Shown: positions 24,065-36,852 of the stretch, piece after piece
Layout: each line of letters begins with the position of its first letter
Position numbering within the stretch: the stretch's first letter is position 1
Assembly (NCBI GenBank): GCA_013339895.1
Contig: JABACO010000007.1
Span: forward strand, 2,286,829-2,350,828
Reading direction: 5' to 3'
Origin: Ephydatia muelleri
Lineage: Eukaryota; Porifera; Demospongiae; Spongillida; Spongillidae
DNA length: 64,000 nucleotides
The notes under the pieces: model-generated
Database searches by the model: none
The model's input: the letters and a program-made list of their open reading frames with translations, nothing else
What the model was told of the DNA's origin: nothing
Position numbers and translations under genes: made by a program

Positions 24065-24784
24065 ATGAAACCGCAGTGGTTAGAGGGCTGTATGTAACAA
24101 GAATGAATTTTGATGAGACAAAAATGGCGTCATCAGATTCAACCGTGTGCGGTTGGTTCTCAGGGGTTGTTGATACACGGACTTTTTATTTCGGAATAAA
24201 CATCTGCATTGATTGACGCTTCTGTAATCCAAAATAAAAATGTTGTGTATCAACTGGGAAGCGGCCTCTATATTGCAAAACGCATGAGAAAATATTTACC
24301 CTTTGACCACACCCCAAAGATAATATAATACATCAATTCTTAATGTAATGACCTTTAATTTGATGCCAAGAGCACCCCTGTCAGGGATAGGATGACAAAG
24401 ATATGAGTGTGCAATGTTGCATTTTAATTATTCAGTGGCGTGTATTTCATAAACCATTAAGGTTATCAACTCAATAATTGGTACAAGTCACTTTCATATG
24501 AAGATCAATATATATATGAGAATTTTGATTGAAATCGGAAGACATGAGTTATATCTCCTGCTCTATTGACATGGAATGGCCCTTAAATTAGTGCATGTTA
24601 TTAACTTCAGACTGTGCAGCACAGATGGTATTATTGCATGGTATGACATTCACAAAGATCTGTGAAGAACTCTTGTTCGCTGTTGTTGCCAAGCCTCCAT
24701 GCATAAATACAGAGCCACCATTTTAAATTTAAAACAGCTGTTTAAGCCGCATGGCTGGTTGAGATCCAAGCTTCTTTGCCGCCA
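24065..24784. other. No supported gene
   Basis: AT-rich. The stretch holds TTATTAACTTCAGACTGTGCAG near 24600, which recurs at about 39410-39430. Confidence 0.4.
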
Positions 24785-25193
24785 TGCAACTCACTGTTTG
24801 CACTGTTACTGTTTCCAAAGAATTCTTCAAGATTCTTTCAGTGAAAAATTATACTCTATGAAGTTCTTCTTGTTCGTGGCTTCGGTTGATATTGTTTATA
24901 GCCCATTTCTGCTTCTTAAAATTCCTCTGTTGCCCACGTTTAGCTTGATTTAGGACAACTCCTACTTAATAATTAGTTCACAAGCTGTAATTAGGAGGGC
25001 TACATGTACAGATAGTGAATTGGAAAGCTCTAGCTATTAGCTAGAGAAACCGTAAATTGTGTTAACAAGCCCACAATGTCTGCTGCTTTCTTAGAAGCGC
25101 TATTATCTATATGATAAAGCCAATCACAAAGCATCTCTGATTAAACATATGAACCTAAATATTCTATACTACTCATCACTTTGCTACAAAAAT

Positions 25194-25245
25194 AAATATG
25201 TCTTATAAAAATGTGCTTTTTGCACATATTTATAAGACATATTCA
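25194..25245. repeat. Perfect hairpin, about 21-bp stem
   Basis: ATGTCTTATAAAAATGTGC and its reverse complement (one mismatch) are separated by a short T-rich loop. Confidence 0.6.
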
Positions 25246-25569
25246 TTAACTACAAAGTCAGGAACTTTTTTTGTGACTCCAAAATTCCAAAACTTGACAG
25301 CACCACACTAGTCACTACACGCTATGTATGGGAACTCGCAAAAAGGATTCATAGCATAACCTGTGTCCAGGAAAATGCCCACCTCTACCAAACAGGTTTC
25401 AGCGATGATCGCTTGCTTTCAGTCTGTTAAAGAAAAGCTGTATGCTTTTTGGATATCAACTCTGCTGTCCTGACATAATTATAGGTTAAACACCAATTAA
25501 AGAGCTCTGTAAACAAGGAAGTTCAGCAGCTCACACGACTACCAGAAGATTCAATTCAAAACGGGAATC

Positions 25570-25650
25570 ATATGTAGTCCTCTTCATATGTAGTCCTTTT
25601 AATATGTAGTCCTCTTCATATGTAGTCCTTTTAATATGTAGTCCTCTTAA
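25570..25650 (+). repeat. 16-bp tandem repeat
   Basis: Five units of ATATGTAGTCCT followed alternately by CTTC and TTTA. Confidence 0.9.
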
Positions 25651-26157
25651 TTACAGCTTGTGAACTGAAGTAGAAGTTGTCCAATTTTGACGTGGGCCAC
25701 AGAGGAATTTTAAGAAGCAGAAACGGGCTATAAACAATATCCACTGAAGCCACGAACAAGAAGAACTTCATATAGTATTATTTTTCACTGAAAGAATTTT
25801 TTGGAAACAATAACAGTACATAAGTGTATTGGAAATCCAGGCCGGCTGCATCAATCAGTGGCTTTAGACAGTCCTGAGTCAGTGGCACACTGACTACATA
25901 CACGAAGCTGCGCGTATCCTCCTCCGTCTAAAGAATAGCATCCTCCCACGGCGCTTTGTTCAGCTGATAGCGGGACCTTAGCAGCCCGCGCGTATTAAAT
26001 AGTTAGTGTAGCATGAGTAATTATATGTATAGCGTCGGCTGCATTGATCGGCATAACATTTCAGCATATTCGAAAAGATCAGTAAATGCAGTGACGGACC
26101 GTATGTATACTTAGACAAGAAACATGATAACACATTCCTACGTTAATGGAGTCCATC

Positions 26158-26165
26158 TATTTAAG
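26158..26165 (+). promoter_or_regulatory. TATA-like box of CAP gene B
   Basis: TATTTAAG, 63 bp before the ATG; the same octamer serves copies A and C. Confidence 0.5.
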
Positions 26166-26220
26166 TAAAAACGCAGACCCATGCATCACATACTCTCCAA
26201 AGGCGCGGGACTGACCAATA

Positions 26221-27124
26221 ATGATCTTCTTGGCGGCGATTGTTCTTTCCCTCTTGGTCTTCAGCAGGGCGGAAACCAAGCTCAATCCTCAGCAGCTTTT
26301 GGACGCTCATTTAAATTACCGAGCTAATGTCGTTCCGCTAGCCAGCAACATGAAACCAATGGTGAGACATGCTGACTATGTGTGCAGTATAAGTTTCGAA
26401 ATCGCAGTATATGCATAGGTTGGTAATACTGACTCCAAATGCTCTTTCTTTCGTCAGTTAGAGCAACGCTAATTTTTGTAATCCTTGTACGTATGCAATC
26501 ACTATTTTGAGTCATGTTCGCTGTCGTAGACCTGGGACTCCCAGCTAGCCGCAAAGGCCCAAGGCTACGCACAAAAATGCATCTGGGGTCACAATCCAGA
26601 CAAGACCTCGCCTCTCGGAAAGACCGGAGAAAATATTTACATGACTACTGGAAGCCCGAGTGACTACAGCCTTGCGGTAACCAGCTGGAACAAAGAGAAG
26701 GATTATTATAACTACGATAAAAATGTCTGCCAGGCTGGAAAAGTGTGCGGGCATTACACGCAGGTAAAATCCGATCTTACTGGTCAGAATTAAAAGATAC
26801 CTTTTGTAACTTTTTGAAACTTTTTCTTTTGTTGCTGTAGTTGTTGTAGTGATGCATGCTTTTCTTCTCCCAACACAGCTGGTGTGGGCGAGCAGTAACA
26901 AGGTGGGATGTGGGGCGTTCAGGTGCCCGAAACTGACTGGTTCAACCTCTACAAATGCTCTTTTAGTCATTTGCAATTACTATCCAGCGTAAGTTCAGCC
27001 TCTCTCCCTCAATCATTTCAGGTGTCCACATCAAGGGAAATTTTCTAAATCCAGCTCGCTAACTAACCGTCTTTAGTATTATTTTACGTAACAGTAACTG
27101 GGGGGATCGAAAAGCAGTGGCGGA

Positions 27125-27176
<52 letters not shown>

Positions 27177-28556
27177 CGTGGAGGGTGCACGCCCCCCCCC
27201 CCCCCCTAACATATGGATGACAAAATAAATTATCATAAGTTAACCTTTGCCGGCATGTATTTTAAGTTCATTCGCGCGCGCGTGCGAGGTAGGTACATGT
27301 AGATATCTTCTGTGTGCCAAACAAAGGTATCGGACCTGAAGCGAATTGCCCCCCCCCCACACACACACTTTTCGTATATCGGACTGCCCCCCCCCCCCCC
27401 CCCCCCCCTAACTTTTCGTATCGGAACTGAAGTGGACTGCGCCCCCCCCCCACCCCCACTTTTCGTATGGGGCCTGACCTTAAGCACCTCCCTCGCTGAA
27501 ATCCTGGATACGCCACTGGCGCCCCCCCCCCCCCCCCCCCCCCCCTAACTCTAAATCCTGCGTCCGCCCCTGGAAAAGGGACCAAACGCCTAGCTGTCTT
27601 TTTTCAAGATTTCGACGTATATTCTAGAAGTCTGAAATGACATTACTTCCTACTCACTTAGAATCGGAGTATCTGTGTAAGGCTCTGAATTTTGAATTAG
27701 CCACACATTTGAACGTAAGCGTTACATTCTATATTGCGCGTACTGGAAGGTTTATGATGGTGGAAACGATCCTAAATTATGACATAAATATTATGTAATA
27801 CCTTATGCATCAAATAATAAAATGTAACAAAGGCCCGTCTCAGGGAGACCTGTTTTGAAGCCACTACTGTTTGTTTCTTTATAATAGAGTATAATAATTA
27901 TACATGAATTGAACATAAAAATACTCAGTTTTGTAAAAACGACAAATTTATAATCATATGACGTATCGTGTCTTCTCAATTATTACAGTTAAGTTAGATT
28001 AAATTTCAGCCAGTTCATTCGTCAATAAATTAATTCAAGATTAATTAACCACCCATATTCATGTTAATAACAAGCTAAAACAGTAGCCTAAAATTATTGC
28101 TTCGGGCAGTAGATTTTTGCATATTGACATTTGTTTTAATTAATTAACATTATTAAGAGATTCTTTACTTGGGGTGACTTCATTATGGTACATGGGAACT
28201 TGAGCGCTGTCATAGCAACACGCCCGTTTTCTAAGTAGGGTTCAGTAGAGAAGGAACACTTTCTGAAGCCGAATTTATGTAACTGCATGTGTACCGTACG
28301 TCCTTTTTGATCCAGCGGAAACACGGTTGGCGTGAAGCCTTATGCAAAAAAAGCGTTGGAGTTGGATTCCGAAGTCACGTGGGATGAACAGAATGGGGAG
28401 GAGTCTGAAGCGTTCAACAATGAGCTGTACAGTGAAACCGTTGACACGAGCAATGAAGAAGACAGAGCTAGTGAAGAAGTGAAGATAGAAGAGATCGTGG
28501 CCGAATTGAGAAGCTACCTTCGAGGGGCAAAGAATCGTCATCATGAACGTAACTGA
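26221..28556 (+). CDS. CAP-domain secreted protein, copy B
   Basis: Inferred exons are 26221-26361, 26530-26763, 26879-26988 and 28316-28556. Exons 2 and 3 have the same lengths as in copy A, exons 1 and 4 differ by whole codons, and all phases are conserved. The joined frame is open, about 241 aa. Signal peptide MIFLAAIVLSLLVFSRAE is followed by the CAP core (GENIYM, GHYTQLVWASSNKVGCG, CNYYPAGN) and an acidic tail shorter than in A. The ATG inside the last exon of copy A is ACG here, which fits that exon being the end of the CAP gene rather than a separate gene. Intron 3 was enlarged by an insertion of hAT-like sequence at 27117-27571. Confidence 0.78.
27117..27571. mobile_element. hAT-like composite element with poly-G/poly-C tracts
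   Basis: The element starts CAGTGGCGGATTTAGG and ends CCTGCGTCCGCCCCTG. It is flanked by GAAAAG on both sides. The paralogous intron of copy C (near 38145-38160, minus strand) has a single GATCGAAAAGGGACC, i.e. the empty site. It contains a G run of about 50 bp, several C runs, and the end of a second element (CCTGGATACGCCACTG at about 27511). It has no transposase; CAG/CTG ends and a 5-6-bp duplication fit hAT-type MITEs. Confidence 0.7.
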
Positions 28557-29319
28557 AGTAAAATAAAGTCCAAGAAGCTGCGATGCTTAACGCATATAGG
28601 CATGCATAGTTTACTGAATAGATGATTTTGAATTACTTTATGCATGTATTGTAGTTGAATAGATGTGTTCAGCACTTTGGCATGCACGGATATCAGAAAA
28701 ATATTGTTGTAAAACCATATATTACGGCAAATTACAACCGCTATAGATCGCGTGACTTTCTGACCGCATTTTTGTAACTTAATTAATAAGCAACTTCTCA
28801 TCTGTTGCACATTCGATTGCACCGAATTACTACAGCTCACGCATGGCCGAAGACCAATTTCGTAGATCGTGAAAATAGTTTCGGTGTGCTACCGACAAGA
28901 ACAGAATGTATAGAGGGGAAAGTAATTCGTTGCGTCCGTGTTCTACAGCCCAAGAAATGGGCGAGTATGCGATGTATCAATGTTTTGTAACTAAAAACGA
29001 ATGGCCTCAGCCTACATAGAATTAAGTAAAATATAAATTAGCATTACAATTAAGGTTATAGCATCGATCATCGCTAGTCTTACTAACTAGTCTTACTAAC
29101 TAGTATTGTAAGTTGTGAAACATACAACTGAGAGGTTGCCTCCTTGCTTGGCTCCTGAGGATTAAATGCTACAAACTACGTTATGTGTTTGAAATAGCTT
29201 GGACAGATCATTTCCTGACTGGTTATGAAAGGTTTTAAAGCAACACCCACACACAAATCGTCTACGGCGGCAGTCGCACTTGAAGAGAGGCGCTCGTGGG
29301 AATCAAATAATTCGGCGGG

Positions 29320-29435
29320 AAAGAAAATGGAGGGTCCTGGTCTTAGGCGACAGTTGTACAGGCTTATGACCCGTCGCAGCTACGAGAGTTGCTTCAAGTG
29401 TACTACACGTGGCTGTTTCCCTATGAGACGAATGG
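29320..29435 (+). pseudogene. Duplicated, broken PRIM1 exon 1
   Basis: From GGCGGGAAAGAAAATGGAGG to the CTGTTTCCCTA codons, this matches PRIM1 exon 1 (17757-17863) almost base for base. A short indel just after the ATG shifts the frame, and the homology ends before the exon's donor. It sits downstream of CAP copy B just as PRIM1 sits downstream of copy A, so it marks the far end of the block duplication. Confidence 0.85.
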
Positions 29436-29439
29436 TTAG

Positions 29440-29900
29440 ATTCGCTTGCGTCATAAATCGTCATCAATAAATAGCAACTGTTGCAAGGCGCCATTCAAAA
29501 GCACACGCGTGTCGATCCATAATGTAGAGGTATTGGAGGTTCCTGACTACGCGTTGCGTGTGATCGTAGTAATATGCAGCTTGAAAGTACTCCGCGTATT
29601 ACTATGTGTTTGATGACTGCCAAACAGCACTACATGGCTACATCCATGTAGCCATGTAGCGCTGTTTGGCAGTGTAAGAGAGGCATTTTTAGTATGGAAT
29701 GGAATAATTGGCCTCAGGTTGAGGATCCCGATATTTACAGCTATCTAATTCAAAAACCCAGCATTTACACTGGTGAAAGACTTAAGGCTTACAAAAGTTT
29801 AGAGGCGTATAATTTATACATCAACATGATCAACGCGGTTGGGTGGAAGAAGTGAACAGGAACCAGAAGATATCAGCCCAAAAGCTCAGAAGCAAGCCAG
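29440..29900. repeat. Segment shared, inverted, with 58.84-59.98 kb
   Basis: The sequence around CAAAAGCACACGCGTGTCGATCC and the stretch to GAACCAGAAGATATCAGCCC recurs in reverse at 59985-58840. A 56-bp palindrome (29617-29672, core CTACATCCATGTAG) is included. Confidence 0.75.
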
Positions 29901-30181
29901 AAAGAGTATAAAAATTCATCAGCTGAAGACCTTGAAACTCTTTAATCATCTCTTAAGTAAATCAGATGCCTGTATTGCTTTCACTTTTGCCAGGGTATTC
30001 AGAAAAATTCCAACAATCCCATATGTACTGAAATGTACAATAAGGTTTGCAAGCTGATAAACGCATTTCAGCCAGACAAGGTACTGTACGAGTGGTATAT
30101 GCATTAGAAGTGGAATCGTGGCGTGCATCAGTCATTACCAACTATTTAGAAATTATAAATACAACTGAAACCATAATTAAA

Positions 30182-30182
30182 A

Positions 30183-30240
<58 letters not shown>
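30182..30240 (+). repeat. (GT)n microsatellite
   Basis: About 55 bp of GT repeat. Confidence 0.9.
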
Positions 30241-30241
<1 letters not shown>

Positions 30242-30398
30242 TTGCCTTCCCAAATTTAAACTTCCGATATAAAGGTGGTCACTTTTTTATATTGATTTAT
30301 TTACAAATCGAGTACATGGAAATGTTTATCATTAACCATGGTAAGGATCAAGCTACTAATACTTGAACCAAATGTTGTCAGCAAACACACAAGATTAG

Positions 30399-31763
30399 CT
30401 AACTAAATAGCCATTTTCCTATCCTACTAGCAACAATTCCAACACCAGCACCAACGCCAGCAGTAACACCAGCACCAACACCAGCAACACCAACACCAAC
30501 ACCAGCAGCAACAATCATATCTGTTGCTTGTACTGCAATCTTGCCAACATGATATGTATCAGCCTGTAAGCTTGGGATAGCAAGAATGGCAGCTTGAATT
30601 GCATTGTCTACTTTACCTCCAACATAAGCTCCCATACCCATAAAACCTAATACAATGTTAAAAAATGACAGTGAGTCATATTTCGCCATGATTGCTAGTG
30701 CTGTTTGTTTAACATTAAGATTTACCCGGACATTATTTTCTTTTACTGGGGTATATAACATCAGTGCTGACTGTGCATCTGAAGAACCCTCTACAAGCAT
30801 GGCTGACAAGTTAGCAGATAATGCAGTTTGATTCCTTGGTAAGTCATCTTTCAATTTCATTTCTTCAAAATTGGCAATTAAACTCGTACATTTTTCTCTT
30901 GTGATTTAATGTCTGTTAAGTCTTCTTTTGATTCCATTTCTTCAATATTAGCTGCACTGATACTATCTCGTAATTATTCCTCTTGTATCTATTGTTTCTA
31001 CTTCTTTTGATCTTATTTCTCCAAAATCGGCTGCTATGAGGAATGCCAAGCGTTTTTCATTTGGTGGGAGTCTAAGTAAACATTTCACTCACATTTCAGC
31101 CAAATAGTCTTGGTCTCTGACATCTGGTGCAACAAATAATAGAGAGCGATCCTCAGGATCATCTTCATTGCCTCCTGCTGCAATGACAGGTATGCTTTCG
31201 ATTATTTTATAGTGTTCTTTAGGCAAAAGAGCCTCAAGTTTCTTCTTGAAGGTGGCCGTTATATCAAGGAAGGCCTTTTCACACTGAGCACACCACTCTG
31301 CTTGCTTTTGAGGGTTTTTGGTGCGTCTGAAAAACTGAAACTGATTTGCTTTAATAAGAACAACGACACACTTAGACCAGAACTCTACTCCAAACCTTTT
31401 GGTAATCAATTCAATAACTATTTGGTCTGCTGCAAGCCATCTACTTGCTGTCATCTCGAAACAGTAGAGAACCAGATCAGAGCGGTCAACCACTTTACTC
31501 ATCATGTCAAGGTACTCATCATCGCGATCGGTGCCGCCTTGAAGTCCAGGTGAGTCAAACACCCTAATATTTGCTCCTCTAACATTTCCAGTGACTTCTT
31601 CGATTCGTGACGTCACCGGGTCAAGCGCTGTTGTGGAGTCAAACGCTTCGAGTCTTGATCCAGGGCCACCAGCAGGTACGAGATCTGCACGCAAAATGGA
31701 ATTGACCAGCGTCGACTTTCCAACTCCAGTCTTTCCGCACACAAGTATTGCTAGGTCATTCAT
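30399..31763 (-). pseudogene. Disrupted GIMAP/AIG1-like GTPase copy
   Basis: This matches the intact gene at 4.0-5.7 kb along its length but on the opposite strand. The N-terminal part (31763-31089) keeps GKTGVGKST and DSPG; the G4 Thr is Ile (IKAN). The frame ends where the intact copy has a Trp codon (TGG to TGA, about 31089-31091). The repeat-rich middle is shorter and out of frame. The C-terminal part (30860-30399) is again open and ends in the Gly/Val-rich hydrophobic tail. It is a pseudogene, unless it is expressed as two short proteins or spliced around the break. Confidence 0.75.
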
Positions 31764-32171
31764 AGCTTGCTCTTAAAAAAAAATGCCGGAAACAACGACC
31801 CGGCATGTTATATACAAACTAAAACGTCAGTGATCGTAACTTACGAAGTTTTGCTTACAACGCAGGCCCGAACTATACAAACCGATATTGGAATGACTGG
31901 TGTATAGTGACGTCACGTATATGTATATGCTTGAACTAATGCGCCTGTCAATGGTAAGTGCGACCCCTCCCCCCCTCCGAAACGTATGCATGGGGGATTA
32001 GACCCGCTAATTAGATTACTGCTGACGGGGAATTCGACAATGGGTGTGGTCGACCGTGGAATTGACGTGCTAGCAAAATATGGCGGCAAACCCCGTTCTT
32101 ACAGCCCTATCGGCGTGCCCTGCTCTGTACACATGATACCAAACATTGCATGTACAGTAAAAACATTGGTT

Positions 32172-32584
32172 TTACGAGGACGCCCTCGAAGCCAGTCGCA
32201 ATACGTTAATGGCGCGCAACGCCCGGGAAATATGTAATTTCTTTGCACACTTGTATCTCATAACGGATAAAGCAAAAATTAAACGAACAAAACAAATCAA
32301 TGGCGGTAGGGCCCGTCTACATAGGTACCTATTTTGCACCGATTTGGACACTCCTACCTGAAGATGTGGCCGTTCTGAACCCTACGGGTTATCCGACCTT
32401 GAAACGTCGGTACCCCGCATGTGTCAGACACCAAAATGGATTTTCACGTATAGCAATGGTGTGGTATGTTGTGTTAAAAATAGGAACCCGATAGCGTTAA
32501 TATTTCGGAAGATATATATTGATTTAAATTTTATGTTATAAAATAAAATCCACAAGACCCATTTTCGTATAGAACGTTCCATAT
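32172..32584. mobile_element. Half copy of the PRIM1-intron foldback element
   Basis: One arm plus the centre (from GAGGACGCCCTCGAAGCCAG to CGTTCCATAT) of the element at 21221-22001, about 90% similar by eye. The other arm is missing. Confidence 0.8.
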
Positions 32585-32609
32585 CTATCCATCTGTCAAA
32601 TTACAAGGT

Positions 32610-34160
32610 AATTAATTCGCGGTTTGCGAATTACCGAATATTCCCGTATATCTTCCCATAGACATGTATGGGGTGCTTCAATACCAAGCATACCAGATTT
32701 TTCTCAGCTTAGCCCACGAGGGATTGTAGTACAGTACATTTGGCATGATTTTTAGTAAGGTCGCCGTATTTTTCCTATTTAAGGTTACGCTTCCCTAGGA
32801 TTGTCATAACATTGTCCTCAATGTACAGGTAGTCATTGGGTGCCGTTAACAATATTCCACGACCATTTATGTCAACACCATTACGATTTAATACTTGCCC
32901 ATGAGAGAAACATATAGCTAGTACATAATGCGTATTGACAACTAGGTCTTCCAATCTAAAAATCGGCTTCCATATTTGAAAGAAGTATTCCGCATTGAAT
33001 CAGTGAGTTGTCTCCATCTCGCGCCCTCAAAATTGACTCACGGGCGGGACACGTAAGGCTAGATCGGCAATCTCCCTTCTGTGTACCGGTGCCAGTTTTA
33101 TACTGAACTCGGTCTGTGCACCCCTCCTAGCGCTACGCAACAAGGTTTGTTGCAACCAGTTGAGTACATACGCATGTACCCATACGATCCGGATCGTTTG
33201 TAAACGTCGCCCATGCGTACTAGTACTCGTAGAAATTTCATTGACCTGCTGTTAAGCTGTTACGTTGGTAGTTGGTCCAAGTAACTGACGTACAACTACA
33301 GATGTGGCGTATACGCAACTATCATTGGCACCAATACGGCTACTGCTAAGCATGCATGTATTTTCTAGTAAATGCAAAAGGAAATAGTTACAACGGCTTG
33401 GTAGCTTATTGAATTATGTTGTATCTGCTGTATATTTAATGGTCTCCTAACGTTCTGCATGGTACTTCACACCATTCCCTTTCACAGAGTGGCACTACTT
33501 CTGTCTAGCTACAACGACTTGTCTTACCTGAGTTATCCACTGCCAACCGAACGCTGCTACAGCCTTACAGGTGAATTACATATAAACTGCATGTGCAAAA
33601 TATCATGAGAGTTGAGAGGTGTGGTATTGCCTGATATCATGAAGTTTGTGGTATGTGTACATCACTGTGTGATTTCACTGAACTAAATTCATATATGAGC
33701 TTACTTCCCTTTCCCCTTCCCGTCCCCCTCCCCCAATAAAATGGTGTGCAGGCGTATGCACTATGGTATAGTTTGGTTTAGTCTTGCCAGCCAGACATAT
33801 ATCAAATATAGACTGGACTGGGTACAAGGACGTACGTTAGAAGTATGTCCAGTAAACAATGCCAGTGTGCACATTTTCTTAGCCAAAATTTGCCTAACGA
33901 ATCGAATTGCAGATTGTGCTATGTCAAGCGACAATACATTTATGGCAGGCTATTCAGAATCGGCCATCTGTGAAGCTATTAGGGCTGCTACAGCATAGTT
34001 GGGGTAAAGTGAGCATCGGGAGAGTCAGTTACGTGCTGTTAAGCACTTCCTGTGAGGAAGAGACATTCTTCAGTCTTCCATCAAGCAGCGGAAAGTTGTA
34101 TTGTTATTACTTGCTTCCGACAGCTTTCGACTAACATATGCCTTTGACGCGTAGACAGAC
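32610..34160. repeat. Segment shared, inverted, with 57.54-58.62 kb
   Basis: Both copies share GCGGTTTGCGAAT, CTTCCCATAGACATGTATGG, CCTCCTAGCGCTACGCAACA and ACTCAGGTAAGA/CTTACCTGAGT in mirrored order, with indels. No gene is supported in either copy. The 85-codon frame at 33741-33998 is unrecognised. Confidence 0.75.
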
Positions 34161-34164
34161 AACA

Positions 34165-34918
34165 GGGGCACCATAGCCAGTGTACCCATGTGAAGGCACC
34201 ATAGCCAGTGTACCCATGTGCTGGCACCATAGCCAGTGTACCCATGTGAAGGCACCATAGCCAGTGCACCCATGTGAAGGCACCATAGCAAGGGTACCCA
34301 TGTGAAGGCACCATAGCCAGTGTACCCATGTGAAGGCACCATAGCCAGTGTACCCATGTGAAGGCACCATAGCCAGTGTACCCATGTGCTGGCACCATAG
34401 CCAGTGTACCTATGTGAAGGCACCATAGCCAGTGTACCCCGTGTGCTGGCACCATAGCCAGTGTACCCATGGAAGCCATAGCTGGTACCCATGTGAAGGC
34501 ACCATAGCCTGTGTACCCATGTGAAGGCACCATAGCCAGTGTACCCATGTGAAGGCACCATAGCCAGTGTACCCATGTGAAGGCACCATAGCCAGTGTAC
34601 CCATGTGAAGGCACCATAGCCAGTGTACCCATGTGAAGGCACCATAGCCAGTGTACCCATGTGAAGGCACCATAGCCAGTGTACCCATGTGAAGGCACCA
34701 TAGCCAGTGTACCCATGTGAAGGCACCATAGCCAGTGTACCCATGTGAAGGCACCATAGCCAGTGTACCAATATGAAGGCACCATAGCCAGTGTACCCAT
34801 GTGAAGGCACCATAGCCAGTGTACCCATGTGAAGCACCATAGCCAGTGTACCCATGTGAAGGCACCATAGCCAGTGTACCCATGTGCGATGTGCAGGCAC
34901 CATAGCCAGTGTTACTTG
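34165..34918 (-). repeat. 28-bp satellite array (array 1)
   Basis: About 27 head-to-tail copies of a 28-bp monomer, CACCATAGCCAGTGTACCCA plus TGTGAAGG. Because 28 is not divisible by 3 and the monomer has no stop, all three minus-strand frames are open and encode the same 28-residue repeat out of step. None is likely to be a real protein. Confidence 0.95.
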
Positions 34919-35046
34919 GTTGTCATTAATAAGTTAAAAACTGCCGTGGTGTCATGTGTACACATAGAAATAGAGGTTGAGGGTGTGTGTGACATGTGTG
35001 AGTGGGTGGTGGCAGTACATGCATGTGGATGTCACCCCTTAGCCCT

Positions 35047-35049
<3 letters not shown>

Positions 35050-35082
<33 letters not shown>

Positions 35083-35105
35083 TGATATATGTGTGTACAT
35101 ATATA
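35050..35105 (+). repeat. GT/AT microsatellite
   Basis: (GT)n followed by TATATATG. A C-rich run is at 35179-35198 and a G-rich run at 35564-35590. Confidence 0.85.
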
Positions 35106-35959
35106 TATGCATACATATTGTGTGTCTATGTTCTCTCTAGCTTCCGCTGTTTTGTCATGATCGCATGGTACAATCCATCCCCCCCCCCTCCCCCCCACAC
35201 ACACATACAGTTGGTTTTCAAGTCGAGCTGGTGGTGTTCACTGTTGGCAACACATCAAAGACCCACCAATATGGGAAATACGTTTCCCTAAATACAGAGG
35301 ACTGTAAACACATCAGATAAGAGTTAAGGCATTGAGATAGTGCGTACACATGGGGTGTACTTCTGATTATATGAATGGATGATTGGTGTGGTTGATATCT
35401 CACCAGATTGGAAAATTATTCTATTCTTCCCTAAACACCCTGCAGACAGACACACAGACAACATACAAATTGACACACATGACACGCACAGACACATACA
35501 TGCACACACAACACAGACACGCACGAGATGTTCAAATTTATAGAAGTGGCCAAAAAAGTGTGTAGGGGGGGGGGGAGGGGGGGGGGGGGCCATGGTCCCT
35601 GCAACGTACGTAAGACTTCAAGTTCTTGCTGATGCTTGATCAACTTCTCATCATTCTTTATGACTTTACCACTCAGCACTCTCTAATAGTGATGGTACGC
35701 ATACTGACACACAATCAAGTGTCCTGTCTCTATGCACATGCAGATCTATTCCACATATGCCCGGCTATGCAATTTTGTTCTATTCCGCACATGCACATGC
35801 ATTTTTGAAGGCCACTGATTTAGAGAGTTTCCTTTGAGGATGACTGTCCATAGGACTGGTTTTTACCCTCTGAGACAAATTGAAGGACAAGTGCCATTGT
35901 AGTTATGCAAGAGACTTTTGTTTTTTTTTTCCCTTAGGGTGGTTCAGGGTTGAAATAAT

Positions 35960-36380
35960 GATATTAAACTTTAACTCTAGGGACATCTTGGTGGAGACCT
36001 GTCGTCGGGCGCACATATGGGTTAAGGTGGTAGTTGGCAATAACTTAAGTAGAGATCAAGGGAAAAAGACCCGTCCAGCTGACATCTTACTTCCTAACTG
36101 GTTCTTGGGCAGAACTGCATCATCAGATGTGTTCATCACCTCACCGCTAAACCCTGTGATTTTGTTGGAAGCGGGAGTGTCGGCCACAGCTGCTACCCAG
36201 GCCACTGAGTCTAGGAAACACCACGCCAATGACCCCAAGTGCTCAGATCTAGGATGGGAATGTGTCCCTATGGTCGTTGAAACATATGGAGCTTGGGGAA
36301 AAGAAGCCACTGCCATTATCTCCTCTGTTGCCTCTAGACTTGCCACCTCCATGTGCCGGCCAAATCCATTAATTAATTAG
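35960..36380 (+). pseudogene. Endonuclease-like C-terminal fragment of a retroelement (tentative)
   Basis: An open segment reading CRRAHIWVKVVVG, RPADILLPNW, DVFITSPLNP, ATESRKHHANDP and GWECVPMVVETYGAWGKEA. The order R-P-A-D, then D-V, then K..H, then a hydrophobic V-ETYG resembles the restriction-like (PD-(D/E)XK-type) endonuclease at the C-terminus of some reverse-transcriptase elements. I have seen such sequence repeated in sponge and cnidarian genomes. No reverse transcriptase precedes it here, so it is a truncated copy. A second fragment of the family is at 37690-37900. Confidence 0.4.
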
Positions 36381-36852
36381 TAATTATCAAGTATAGGTTT
36401 TTGCTGTACATTATTAATAGCCCTTATTCTTGAATATTTTAGAAAAACGGATCACGGATAATTCACCAAAAAAATCTCTTTCTAAATATGCACAACAGAA
36501 ATCATACAGTGGAATCTCAGAAACAAAAAAAATATGTAACTTTTACAACTTTGGCGACCACTCATTTCTCCATATGACTGATTCAGCCGTTCGGTTTATA
36601 TCTGCCAATCTTGAACGAGCTGTCTAATGCAACCACCTATCCGTGGATTGCCATACCTACTTCGGACTCGGGAGTATTTTGAACCGTCATCGCACTAGGT
36701 TTTGCAACAATATTTTCAATCCGAATTCTGATATCCCAAACTTATTTTAAATCCCCACAGACATGCTACAGTCGGGGACATCTTTTCAACTACAATACAT
36801 GCATAAAGTTGTTCAAAATCATGTATTCAGTAAACTATGCTTAATCTTTACT

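Larger units (their letters stand above)
24785..25830. mobile_element. Foldback-like inverted repeat bracketing the start of block B
   Basis: About 220 bp at 24785-25000 (containing GAAGTTCTTCTTGTTCGTGG) is inverted at about 25640-25830. Between them lie the first 90 bp of duplicated block B and the short repeats noted next. No coding content is supported. Confidence 0.5.

Noticed and set aside
34070-34903. Long minus-strand frames (up to 277 codons) in three phases
   Set aside because: The 28-bp satellite lacks stops in any phase on that strand, so the frames are expected by construction.
34165-34918. CRISPR-like array
   Set aside because: The units are directly contiguous 28-bp repeats without spacers, in an animal genome; this is a satellite.
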